This document shows, in pieces, positions 10,306 to 20,262 of a stretch of DNA of 64,000 nucleotides. The notes beneath the pieces are model-generated. The model did no database searches and had not been told where the DNA came from. It saw nothing but the letters and a program-made list of their open reading frames with translations. Made by a program: the position numbers and the translations under genes. Location of the stretch: positions 124,001 through 188,000 of the forward strand of contig JAGVVL010000029.1 in assembly GCA_018287875.1 (NCBI GenBank), in the 5' to 3' direction. The stretch is from Nigrospora sphaerica (lineage: Eukaryota > Ascomycota > Sordariomycetes > Amphisphaeriales > Apiosporaceae). Position 1 is the stretch's first letter. Each line of letters begins with the position of its first letter.

Positions 10306-12137
10306 ATGCACGTCGATTGGTCTGCGACTTCCCATTTGGTCCTAAAGACTTATATTCAAAACCTTACTCAATCACCTGGTGTATACCGTTTTTACAATCA
10401 AAAACGCGAATTACTATATGTGGGTAAAGCGAAAAACCTTAAAAAACGAGTATCTAGTTATTTGCGCGCCCAAAAAAGCACGCGTATTCATGCATTGGTC
10501 AGCCAAATTGCACACATTGAAGTGACGATTACCCAAACTGAAAATGAAGCATTACTCCTAGAAAGCAACTTAATCAAAAGTTTACAACCGCATTATAATG
10601 TTTTACTACGGGACGATAAAACCTACCCCTACTTAGTGCTGAGCACCCATCCAAATTACCCGCGACTATACCATTACCGAGGCAAGCCAAAACGCAAAGA
10701 AGAATATTTTGGACCTTATCCAAATATTATTGCGATGCGGGAATCCTTAGCCTTATTACAAAAAATTTTCAAACTGCGATCTTGCCAAGATACTTTTTTA
10801 AAAATCGTGCTAGACCCTGCTTACAGCATCAAATTCAACGGTGCACTGCCCCTTGCGTTGGGTTAATTAGTGCTGAGGCCTATCAAAAAGAGGTGCAAAA
10901 AGTCCGTTTGTTACTACAAGGAAAGAGTCAGAAAGTCATGCATGATTTAAGCCAACAAATGGAAGCGGCAAGTACTGCTCAAGATTATGAAAAAGCTGCT
11001 TATCTACTTAATCAAATTACTTCATTACGCCAAGTGCAACAACAACAAAGCATTATTACTTCTAAAGGAAATAACTTAGATGTAATCAGCGCTGATTTTC
11101 AGGCAGGTATTTGCTGTATTTATGTCCTGCCTATTCGAAATGGACAAATGCTCAGTGGCCATGCTTATTTTCCAACTATCCCCTCTTTCTTAGAAAAACC
11201 TGCTATTCTTTCTCAGTTTATTTCTCAATTTTATACCCACACCCTGCAAATTTTTCCTGAACAAGTACTCGTTGATACGCTAGTGGAAGAACAAACATGG
11301 TTAGCCAAGGCCCTCTCCAAACAACATGGTGTCCCTTTCAAAATTAGAAACCGGCCATTAAAGTCAGAAGTGGAATGGCTTAAATTTGCACAACAAAATA
11401 CGCAAGAAGCATTACAGCAATCCTTATCTTCTCAACAGCAGCAAAAAAATCAACGATATGCCTTACAAGAAGCGCTACAGTTACAAAGGCTTCCTATAAG
11501 ATTAGAATGCTTTGATATTAGCCACTCACAAGGAGAAGCGACTGTCGCTTCTTGTGTAGTCTTTGATGCACATGGGCCTGCTAAAAAGAATACCGACAGT
11601 TTAATATTAAAAATATTACACCAGGGGATGACTATGCTGCTATGAAGCAAGCGTTAATGCGCCGTTATGCAGACTGGAAAAATCAACGATTACCCGATCT
11701 TTTAGTCATAGATGGTGGAAAGGGTCAATTAAGGCAAGCCATTGAAGTATTAACGGAATTACAATGTATCGATCACATTCAATTACTTGCCATTGCCAAA
11801 GGCCCTGCTCGAAAAGCAGGAGAAGAAACCTTATTTTCTACTCCTAAAGCATCTGAAGTCACCTTAGCCCCCATCATCCAGCCTTACACCTCCTACAGTA
11901 TATTCGAGACGAAGCCCACCGTTTTGCGATTACCAATCATCGAAAACAGCGCGCACATTCCAGAAAAGCTTCGGTATTAGATCAAATACCAGGCATTGGT
12001 CCCAAAAGAAGACAAATGTTACTCACTCATTTCGGAGGATTACAAGGATTAAAAGGAGTGAGCTTACATGAACTAACGCAGGCACCAGGCATGACAAAAA
12101 AGTAGCAGAACAGGTCTATACCTATTTACATGGCTAA
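10306..12137 (+). CDS. uvrC: excinuclease ABC subunit C, four frameshifts
   Basis: Makes both incisions in nucleotide excision repair with UvrAB. In order: GIY-YIG nuclease ([19 protein letters not shown]), a cysteine-bearing segment, UVR motif ([11 protein letters not shown]), RNase H-like nuclease ([18 protein letters not shown]) and C-terminal helix-hairpin-helix ([13 protein letters not shown]). Four breaks, each restored by adding one base: T6 10794-10799, A5 11583-11587, C5 11868-11872 and A6 12096-12101. With them restored the protein matches the family end to end, finishing at the TAA at 12135. Four identical-type lesions with no other decay favour sequencing error. pgsA follows, a common gammaproteobacterial order. 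Confidence 0.93.
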
Positions 12138-12240
12138 AAAAGCATGTCTCTACTCAGATGCAATAAGCCCGAATAAAGCCTATACTATTTTTTGACAATC
12201 GATATATTGATCGCCCATTTGTAACAAATTACTTTATTTT

Positions 12241-12840
12241 ATGCCCTCTCTACCTTACTCAATTATCCAAAATTTGGCCAATCTCGCTACATTTTTTCGT
12301 ATTTTACTGATTCCTGTATTGGTAACTTGCTTTTTATATCACAAATGGCATGCTATGTTATTTTTATTCGGCATCGCGGCATTAAGTGATGGGTTGGATG
12401 GGTATCTTGCAAGGTACTTAAAGCAAACCTCTTCTTTAGGAAAATGGTTAGACCCTGTGGCTGATAAATTATTAGTAGTTAGTCTCTTCGTCTTATTATT
12501 AACAGATTCTCAATTTCAGCATCTAGCCATACCCACCATTATAATTATTTGTAGAGAAATTATTGTTGCTTCCTTACGAGAATGGATGGCTATTTCCGGA
12601 AAAAACCAACTTCTATCTGTCTCAAGTCTAGGAAAATGGAAAACCGCGACTCAACTCTTTGCGTTATTTTTGATGATCTTATCCAAAGCAATACCCAATT
12701 GTCTAATGGTTCAAAAATGCGCTTACCTTAGCTTTTATTTAGGCGCTACCCTCGCCTTAGTTAGTGGGTTACACTACCTTTTGATTGCTTGGAAGGGTAT
12801 GCAAGATAGTAACCAGCCCTTGCAGGAAAACAAGGGTTGA
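12241..12840 (+). CDS. pgsA: CDP-diacylglycerol--glycerol-3-phosphate 3-phosphatidyltransferase
   Basis: Inner-membrane enzyme making phosphatidylglycerol phosphate, the committed step to PG and cardiolipin. 199 residues with several membrane segments. The CDP-alcohol phosphotransferase motif DGx2ARx8Gx3Dx3D is complete (DGYLARYLKQTSSLGKWLDP). Intact. Follows uvrC by about 100 bases and converges with the barrel gene on the other strand, 7 bases between stops. Confidence 0.95.
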   Translation: MPSLPYSIIQNLANLATFFRILLIPVLVTCFLYHKWHAMLFLFGIAALSDGLDGYLARYLKQTSSLGKWLDPVADKLLVVSLFVLLLTDSQFQHLAIPTIIIICREIIVASLREWMAISGKNQLLSVSSLGKWKTATQLFALFLMILSKAIPNCLMVQKCAYLSFYLGATLALVSGLHYLLIAWKGMQDSNQPLQENKG

Positions 12841-12847
12841 TAAGGGT

Positions 12848-14653
12848 TTATTTGTTACTCGGCTTATTTTTTGGATCTATTGTAGTATTTGGGGAGCCTT
12901 CATCTGGGTTTTCCGCCCCTGGAGAAAAAGGCAATGGACCATTACCTGGATTCAAAGGATAATCACGTTTTATTCCTAAGCCCACTATTGTGGTCGAAAG
13001 ATTCATAGCAGGATTCCTTAAAGGTTGAGGTATTTTAGAACGATTTGCTCCTGTTTCAGGTGAAGTGGTTACACCATCTTCTGTACTATCTGCAGGAGAT
13101 CCTGCAGAGACATTGGCCCTGTTATTATTAGGGGTAGTGGGTCTGCTCTGAACATTAGACTGTGAATGCCTCATCACTGGACTACCTGAGGGTGTGATAG
13201 TAGAGGCTGTGGAATCGCGCCTTAATGGTTGTTCTCCGCTGACTGATCCAGTCCCTCCAGTAGGGGCCGAGCCTCCTCTTCTTTCAAGCATGGGGCGCTT
13301 ATCAAGAGAGCTAGAGGGTATTCTGGTTGACATATTCCCTGGAGAGGTGCCTCCTAGAGTAGGTATATGCGGAGTTGAATTTCTCTTAATACCACTCCCT
13401 CTAGCTATCCTTGACCGCCAAGGGCGAGTAGATGCTTTTCCATCTGCTTGATCGTGTATAGGGTTTTCAGGTGCTTGTATAGACGATTCATCATCACTTG
13501 AATTGTCTGATGTAATATCCTTAGGCATAACCCATGCTGGCTTTGACTGTTTTTTATGAACTGAATCTACACCACCTGTACCATTAAGCACATCTGATTC
13601 TACCGGCGATAAAGCAGGAGAAGCAGGACGACTATGGGAGGCATCGGTACCCTCGTTAGATTGTGGTACTTTTATCCACGACTGACCTATTTCTTTGGGA
13701 AGCCTATCAGCATCGAAAATAAGCTGTTCTTTTGATGTCTTCTCAGGCTTTGAAACAACCGAACCTGTACTCTCAGAGCCTAATAGACTACCGCCATAAA
13801 CCGACTCCTCATATTTCTCTTCCAACGGGATCAAATCATTAAAACCATAAGGCATATATCCCTCTGAAGGTCTAATCGCTCGCTCACTTAAAGCACTGCC
13901 CATATGACTATATACATTAATAGCCTGAGCATCTATAAAGGATGCCTTCACTGCAGCACCTAAACTAATTTTCGGTATCAGTGTAAGGTCTAAAGTATCC
14001 CAAATCATTTTGGCTTCAATAATGGCATGGGACATTTCATATATAGGACCCACAGCAAGCTGCCATTGCCATTCCGAGTTAATGACCTGGCTCTGGCCTA
14101 CCTCATTTACCTTAGTACGCGCTACGGCTATTAAACCATTGAGCTGCCCATATCTCCACGGGTTTTTCCATAGATATGAGGAAAAACGAATACTAGCGCC
14201 ATTTCTCATGTCTAGGCAAGAGAATGCAGGAAGGTTACTATTAGGGCTTTTCCAATATCCTTGCCCCGTTATTTGGTAATGATGGGTCGCATATTCTAGA
14301 CCGCCCTTTATCAGTATAGAGGAGGCTTTCTTATTATTTTTAAAACCAATCGCATTTTTTTTAGCAAAAAAGTACGCACCATCCAAATACCCACCAACAA
14401 AAGAGTGCCCGCTTAAGTATCGATATCCACCTTCTAATGATGCACGAGTACCGAACAGTATGGGAGCATCAACCCTCATCCATCCTATATGTCTGTTATG
14501 TTTGCTAAGAAAAGATAAACCTCGTTCCGCATTATCATTGATAGAAAAAATAATAGGATTATGAGCTTGATAAATAGTGCCCATTAACGAGACGACTAAA
14601 GACACCACGCACGACTTTTGTTTTATATTTAACACTTGCAACCCTTTAACCAT
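12848..14653 (-). CDS. inverse-autotransporter-like beta-barrel with long disordered Ser/Pro/Gly-rich tail
   Basis: 601 residues, intact. Signal peptide over about residues 1-30 (cleavage near QAHNP). Residues ~50-260 resemble the intimin/invasin translocator barrel (IAT_beta): SLEGGYRYLSGHSFVGGYLD, then IKGGLEYATHHYQITGQGYW, and WQWQLAVGPIYEMSHAIIEA. This is by-eye similarity, not a computed hit. Residues ~290-601 are low complexity, rich in Ser, Pro, Thr, Gly and Arg, and probably unfolded (for example RPASPALSPVES, DITSDNSSDDESS). In the inverse-autotransporter model the C-terminal part is the exported passenger. A truncated paralog lies at 15269 and a decayed copy at 14965. Confidence 0.55.
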   Translation of the reverse strand: MVKGLQVLNIKQKSCVVSLVVSLMGTIYQAHNPIIFSINDNAERGLSFLSKHNRHIGWMRVDAPILFGTRASLEGGYRYLSGHSFVGGYLDGAYFFAKKNAIGFKNNKKASSILIKGGLEYATHHYQITGQGYWKSPNSNLPAFSCLDMRNGASIRFSSYLWKNPWRYGQLNGLIAVARTKVNEVGQSQVINSEWQWQLAVGPIYEMSHAIIEAKMIWDTLDLTLIPKISLGAAVKASFIDAQAINVYSHMGSALSERAIRPSEGYMPYGFNDLIPLEEKYEESVYGGSLLGSESTGSVVSKPEKTSKEQLIFDADRLPKEIGQSWIKVPQSNEGTDASHSRPASPALSPVESDVLNGTGGVDSVHKKQSKPAWVMPKDITSDNSSDDESSIQAPENPIHDQADGKASTRPWRSRIARGSGIKRNSTPHIPTLGGTSPGNMSTRIPSSSLDKRPMLERRGGSAPTGGTGSVSGEQPLRRDSTASTITPSGSPVMRHSQSNVQSRPTTPNNNRANVSAGSPADSTEDGVTTSPETGANRSKIPQPLRNPAMNLSTTIVGLGIKRDYPLNPGNGPLPFSPGAENPDEGSPNTTIDPKNKPSNK

Positions 14654-14964
14654 AAATATCAGATAACTGCACCATAGATCGGTAGTATCTTGCGCTTAAA
14701 AGGCGAGATACACAAGTTTTGAGTATTACTATTTTAAGTAAGGCTTACCATCATTTAGTATTAGATGAGGGTATATTTTAAGTCTGTTTATATAAATTAC
14801 TAGATTAAATTTCTATATAAGATCGCTATATCAAATAGATAAAAACTATAGTTTAGAAACTTTTTTGAACGCACTCAAAGCCTTATTACAGAGATAACAA
14901 GATACACCAATTAATGCTTCAATAATAGCAAGTTAATTCTTACTCTTAAGACCCAACACTACTT
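14654..14964. other. AT-rich intergenic region, nothing recognised
   Basis: About 310 bases upstream of the 601-residue barrel gene and downstream of the decayed paralog. No ORF, RNA gene or clear hairpin found. It probably holds the promoter of the barrel gene, but no convincing -35/-10 pair can be assigned. Confidence 0.4.
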
Positions 14965-15240
14965 TTATCTTTTTAACAGGTTTGGTCGATAAAAACCATA
15001 AAAGGTATAGCCTTCTGAGAACCGCATAGCGCACTCATGTAAACTACCGCCCATATAACTATATCTACATGCATGGATAGCAGAGCGCTTTACCCTGCAA
15101 CTAAAATTTCATGAGGGTGTTACGGTAAATTGGAGGCTATCCCAGATTGCTTCTATTTCCACAGTAAAGTGTGATTTTTCATAGATAATACCGGCTGCTC
15201 TTTGAACGGCCCATGTATATCGACTTCCTACCTACCCATC
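14965..15240 (-). pseudogene. remnant of a third inverse-autotransporter-like barrel gene
   Basis: The minus strand translates to segments matching the last third of the two neighbouring barrels: AAGIIYEKSHFTVEIEAIWD, a TGA, then YSYMGGSLHECAMRFSEGY and a stop at 14965. The neighbours have WQWQLAVGPIYEMSH...IWDTL and YSHMGSALSERAIRPSEGY at the same places. No start or N-terminal half remains, so this is the 3' relic of a tandem copy. Confidence 0.75.
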
Positions 15241-15268
15241 ACTTTACTGCAAATCGCTACACCCTATT

Positions 15269-16083
15269 TTACCCTACACTATAATCCGCATAATACGGAC
15301 TATAGGCTTCAGGGGCTCTCAGCGCTCGCTGGCTTAACATGCTGCCTTTGACACTATAAAGGTAGTATTGCGATCCGATTAATGCATCCATACTGGATGA
15401 CTTAATAGTTAGGCTAAGACCTACCTCTGGTATTTTCTCTTTTTCATACTATCCCAAATCGCTTTGACTTCTATAATAGTATGTAATGTCTCCCACATCA
15501 CACCGATCATACCTTGCCCTGCCCAACGATGCTTCACGATACGATTGCCCATCACATCACGCACTTTCGTAGCAGCACAGCAAACCAACCAATTTACTTC
15601 CCACCAATGGCTTTGCTGCTTAAAGGGATATCCAGAGACTCGTAAACTACCACCACATCCCTTATCTCGATAATTATAAAAATAAGGGGTTTGATCAAAA
15701 GCTCTCCAACAAGTATTCAGTGTGACTTGATAGTTCTGCTGTGCATACTCAAAACCAGTGTTCACTTCCCAAAAGGTATGCTTCGGATTGCATAAACCCG
15801 CGTAAAAACAAGTCGGATGAATATAGCTTCCTATAAAGAACGCTTCACTCAGCATTCGATACCCAAAACCCATAGCCGCATGATGAGCGAAAGCCATCAT
15901 AGGGTCAAAACTAATGCGTCCTATATGAGAACCATATTGTTTATTCCATAACAATCCTTGCGCTAAATTACCACTCTTTTCATTACTGAGTTGAAACAAA
16001 ACTGGATTATGAGCCTCGCAAATACTTTGTATATAAAACCAAGCCAAAAACACTTGACGAAAAAGTCCCTTTTTATCTGACAT
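15269..16083 (-). CDS. inverse-autotransporter-like beta-barrel protein without passenger, one frameshift
   Basis: Start ATG at 16083 with a strong upstream site (GAGGAAGG). Signal-like N-terminus (VFLAWFYIQSICEAHNP), then barrel segments parallel to the 12848 protein: HIGRISFDP, MGFGYRMLSEAFFIGSYI, VNTGFEYAQQNYQVTLNTCW, MIGVMWETLHTIIEVKAIWD. The frame breaks at T5 15438-15442 (A5 on the coding strand); one added base extends it through SQYYLYSVKGSMLSQRALRA to a stop at 15269. It then ends where the paralog's disordered tail begins, so this copy is barrel only. Confidence 0.55.
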
Positions 16084-16153
16084 ACCTTCCTCTTCTTTTT
16101 TAACAAATAACTGGGTAGACTGAAAAAGAATAAAGTAATTCTTAAACCAACCT

Positions 16154-16510
16154 ATGCCAAATCAAAAATCCTTAGGATTTAGTTTGCTAGAAACCTTAAT
16201 TGCCTTATCCCTGTTTAGTATCAGTAGTGTCCTTATCCTACAACAACAAAGACAGACCCTCCATCATTTTCAATACATACGTTATAAACAGCTTGCGACA
16301 CAAGCCCAGCAATCTATTGCAGAACGCTTAAAAAGTTGTTTAGGTCACACACCTTGCCAACAACATGAAATTCATAAGTGGCAACTCTACTACGCGACTC
16401 ATGCGCCATCCCTTAAGATTCATTACCTAAGACAAGAAAACATGATGGAAATTATCATTGCATGGAAAGGATACAAACAACGCTTAGTGATCCCTTGTGA
16501 CTACCTATAA
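16154..16510 (+). CDS. pilV: type IV pilus minor pilin, PilV-like
   Basis: 118 residues. N-terminal prepilin signature GFSLLETLIALSLF: cleavage after G by the prepilin peptidase, Glu at +5, then the hydrophobic assembly helix. Short variable C-terminus with a Cys pair (SCLGHTPC). Minor pilins prime and help assemble the pilus. Overlaps the next gene by 14 bases. The name rests on position before the PilW-like gene; family assignment beyond minor pilin is tentative. Confidence 0.75.
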   Translation: MPNQKSLGFSLLETLIALSLFSISSVLILQQQRQTLHHFQYIRYKQLATQAQQSIAERLKSCLGHTPCQQHEIHKWQLYYATHAPSLKIHYLRQENMMEIIIAWKGYKQRLVIPCDYL

Positions 16511-17374
16511 GAAAGAATCTGGTTTTACTTTACTTGAGTGGCTACTAAGTCTCACCATTAGTCTATTAGTGCTTAGTTTCTGTATGCGAATGTATCCAAT
16601 ACTATATCAAACGACTCGGATGATCGAAAACCAACAGAAGAGCGCAATGGATAGTGAAATTATCTCTAGCCTTTTAAAAAAGATATACGAATGGCAGGCT
16701 TTATGGTGTACCCTCACCCAATAGAAGCGCCGCTAGTAGCTTCGGGTATAGATTTCTCAGATAGCATTCGAGGCATTTTACAACAGGAGGTATCGCTAGA
16801 CCATGCCGGTCTACAAGAGGGTATATACTTACAATATGCAGACCCTCATCGTATACCCGTTCTAAAAGCTAGTCATCAAACGATTCAATGCAAAGAGTCA
16901 GTACCTTTTTCTAAAGGCAGCTGGGTACTGATTATAGATAGTGAGCATGCAGAAGTAGTGCAATGGGGAAATATTAAATTAAGACATCAATATTCAAGTG
17001 ATGCCTCCATCAGCGAGTTGCATCGCTTTTTTTATTATCTCACCCCCATTACTATCCCACAGCAGCAAAAAAGCGTGACGTATGCACTTCATCGAAAAAA
17101 CTTAAATAATAAAGCACTACCTTCTGCGATTATACATTCCGTCAAAAAAATAGCATGGCGATATGGTGTATGGGTGGATGCACAACACATTGAATATTAT
17201 ACGGCTGAGCAAATCACGAACTGGAAAGCTGTGTGTGCTGTCCAATTTACGATTGAGCTTGCTTACCCTTCAGATATTACCCCGATCAAAACGAAGCAAA
17301 GCCAAACCATCTCTTCTACTCACCTTATCGAAGAGACTGTATTCCTTCGCAATCGAAGCAGTTATCGAATATAG
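16497..17374 (+). CDS. pilW: type IV pilus minor pilin, PilW-like, one frameshift
   Basis: GTG start inside the end of pilV. Prepilin signature GFTLLEWLLSLTISLLVLSF. The frame breaks at A6 16676-16681; one extra A gives SLLKKDIRMAGFMV, and D-IRMAGF is the characteristic PilW segment. The rest (to TAG at 17374) has the usual sparse globular domain with HRFFYYLTPI and IHSVKKIAWRYGVW. About 292 residues restored. Together with pilC and pilD at the window's end it implies a type IV pilus or related secretion system. Confidence 0.78.
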
Positions 17375-17908
17375 AGGCCTACGCCAACGACTATGCAGTT
17401 GCCTCTGTATTTTGTTGAGAGTTTTCCATCATTATTATTAAAGAGACCTGAGTTTGCTCTTAATACAGTATAGTTACGCCAGGAAACATCCACATGCAAC
17501 AAGCGGTTATGATAATAACTGATTCCCAGTCCGACCAAGGGAGCATGGAGTCCTAGCTCCTGTTTCCAAGAGCATCCCGCCTGCGTATATACATTTAAAT
17601 AATACTTAAGGGGAATCAAATTTTTTTAATAAAGGTCCACGAATTCTTTAGGGCTGCACCGTCACTGCCTTTAATCGTGGTAAGCGGCGGGATCAATGAG
17701 ATCTCAATACTATTATCGCGGTTCGGTTGCCATATCCCAGTAACGGAACAGGCTATATTTTCTTTTTAGAGTTTTCCGATCCCCAAAAAAATAGCCCACT
17801 TCCTTTTAAATAAAAACCAATAGGAGAAGCTTGTGTGGTAGCTAATACGAGTGTCAGTACCATAATTTTTGTGATGACACTTTCTGCAGTCCTTCCAAAC
17901 ATAAACAT
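17362..17908 (-). CDS. small outer-membrane beta-barrel protein, two frameshifts
   Basis: Starts at ATG 17908 right after a perfect AAGGAGG. Signal peptide with a VLTLVLATTQA hydrophobic core, then a first-strand-like segment SPIGFYLKGSGLFFWG. Later strands include IPLKYYLNVYTQAG and PLVGLGISYYHNRLLHVDVS, and the C-terminal strand IVVGVGLYIR. Breaks at T5 17763-17767 and T7 17621-17627 (A runs on the coding strand), each fixed by one base; about 182 residues restored. Looks like an eight-stranded OmpW/OmpA-size barrel; no specific family. Its stop overlaps the convergent pilW stop by 13 bases. Confidence 0.6.
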
Positions 17909-17999
17909 CCTCCTTAATTCATGATCCTATGTAGGCAAGTCTTTCCTCTACGACTTACCCTATCCACCTGGTAAAACACTATTCTATATTACCTTAACT

Positions 18000-19369
18000 T
18001 TATTTACCAATACAAAAGCTTGAGAATATATGACCTAATAAATCTTCTGTGGTAAATATACCTGTAATTTGACCAACGGTGTGATGTGCATTATTAATAT
18101 GTACGGCTAACAACTCAAGCAGTTGCGCTTGTTTCCAACTCTTTTCTCCTTCTTTTAGGTGTTGATGGGCTTGTGCTAAAGCGAGCACATGACGTTCTCT
18201 CGCACTAAATCCAATGGCTTGACTGTCATCGCCCACACAAGCTTTAAGATACTGTTTTAACTCTAACAGCCCGGCTTCTGTTTTTGCAGACACTCTAATT
18301 TCATTATAAGGTTTGCTATAAGTAACCCCACTAGATTCTTTTGTTTTATCAATTTTATTCCGGATGATAGTGATTGGGGCTTTTATTGCTTCTGCGTTAA
18401 GACCCCTCCATATTTGATCGAGTGAAACCTCCTCACTCAGTGTGCTATCCACCACCCATAATATTTGATCTGCTTCTATGACCGCTTTAATTGCTCGTTT
18501 GATTCCTTCTTGTTCAATTATATTATCTGTCTGATGTAAACCGGCTGTATCAATCAATTCGATCGGCACGCCCTCTACTTCAAGGTAAGCAGATAACATA
18601 TCTCGCGTCGTTCCAGGCATTGCACTGGTGATGGCTCTATCTTCTCCTGTTAACGCATTTAATAAACTAGATTTTCCAGCATTAGGTTGGCCTAGCAAAA
18701 CAAGGCGCATGCTAGTTTGTGCACGAAACCCTTGTTCTGCTTCTTTTTGAGTATTAGAAAGATGGGCTAGCAAATGATCGATTTGCTGGTTAATTTGTTG
18801 AATAGTTGGCGCATCAATCCCCTCTTCTGAAAAATCGATCGCTGCCTCAACTACCGTACGTAACCGAATAAAACCCTCATTCAATTGCTGTACTTTTTTA
18901 GAAAACGCCCCTTGTAGGGATTGCATAGCGGCTCGAGCCGCTTTTTGAGAACTCGCATCAATTAAATCGGCAATCGCTTCTGCTTGCGTTAGGTCAAGAC
19001 GACCATTTAAAAAAGCCCGTTCTGAAAACTCCCCGGCCTAGCTAAGCGAGCCCCTTGATGTAATATATTTTTTAATAAATGGTGCAACACAGGCGGACTA
19101 CCATGTCCTTGAAATTCCACCACGGTTTCACCCGTAAAGGAATAAGGATTAGGAAAATATAAAATAATCCCTTGATCGATGACTTGTCCTTCTTTATCTA
19201 AAAAATCACGATAGGCTGCCATACGTGGTTTGGGGAAAGCGCCTTGAATAAATGGGCGAGTGATTTCTACAGCGTTTGGTCCTGATACTCGCACTACCCC
19301 TATTCCTCCTCGACCGAGTGGAGTTGCAATAGCAGCGATCGTATCATTAAAATCAGGGGTCGTATTCAT
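18000..19369 (-). CDS. mnmE: tRNA modification GTPase MnmE, one frameshift
   Basis: With MnmG installs the carboxymethylaminomethyl group on wobble uridine 34. N-terminal folate-binding domain (DTIAAIATPLGRGGIGVVRV), helical domain, embedded G domain (GQPNAGKSSLLNAL, DTAGLH, NKID) and the invariant C-terminal CIGK whose Cys is functional in the family. The break at C4 19031-19034 (G4 on the coding strand) is restored by one base at ARPG/EFSERAFLNGRLD. About 456 residues, normal length. Confidence 0.95.
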
Positions 19370-19443
19370 AAGTAATAAGATTTATTCATAAGTGCAAGAA
19401 TTGTGGCTACGCGCTTTACAACCATCATAAAAGTTACAATATT

Positions 19444-20261
19444 TCATTTCAGAGGCGTTATATAACCTAAAGCGATGCATTGGCTAGCTAAGCGAACATA
19501 ATCTTCTACGCTTAATACTTCAGGGCGTGCCATTGGATCAATGTCAGCATCAAGCAAGGCTTGCTTAGGCAATGCTAATGATCGCAAGCTATTGCTAATC
19601 GTTTTTCTCCGTTGAGTAAAGGCTATTCTGACAATGTTGGTTAATAACTGTGCTTGTTCGTCCGATAATGCATATTGATTGCGTGGAATTAAGCGTACGA
19701 TGGCTGAATCTACTTGAGGAGGCGGTAAAAAAGCGCCGGGCGAGACTTTAAATAAGGTTTTGATATCACAGTAGTACTGCATCATCACGCTCAATCGACC
19801 ATATATTTTACTTCCTGGGCGTGCCACTAAACGCTCCGCTACTTCCTTTTGCACCATGACATGCGCATCAATAATCTGCTCTTTTTTGGTCAGCCAATGA
19901 AATAATAAAGGAGTCGCTACATTGTAAGGCAAATTACTAATTAAGCGTATTTTTTCATTTTGATAACCAATATCCCTACTATTTACTGCTAATGCATCGG
20001 CTTGGTATAGACGAAAACGTTCCTTCCACTCATGAAATTTTACCTCTAAGCCTTGGCATAATAGAGGATCAATTTCTATCGCCACTAACTGATGCACCAA
20101 TGGCAACAAATGCTCAGTAAGCGCACCACCCCTGGGCCAATTTCTAAAAAACAATCTGTTGATTGAACACTGGCTGACTCAATAATACGTTGAATATAAT
20201 GTTTATCATGTAAAAAATGTTGGCCAAATCGTTTAGTGTGTACTGGTTTTAAGGCAAGCAT
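19444..20261 (-). CDS. rsmA: 16S rRNA dimethyladenosine transferase, one frameshift
   Basis: Dimethylates A1518/A1519 of 16S rRNA (KsgA). N-terminal KRFGQHFLHD, SAM motif LEIGPGxGALTEHLL, catalytic-loop motif NLPYNVATP and FLPPPQVDSAIVRL are all present. The break is at C4 20129-20132 (G4 on the coding strand) exactly in the SAM motif, restored by one base. The ATG at 20261 follows the mrcA stop by one base, so it is translationally coupled to mrcA. Confidence 0.95.
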
Positions 20262-20262
20262 A

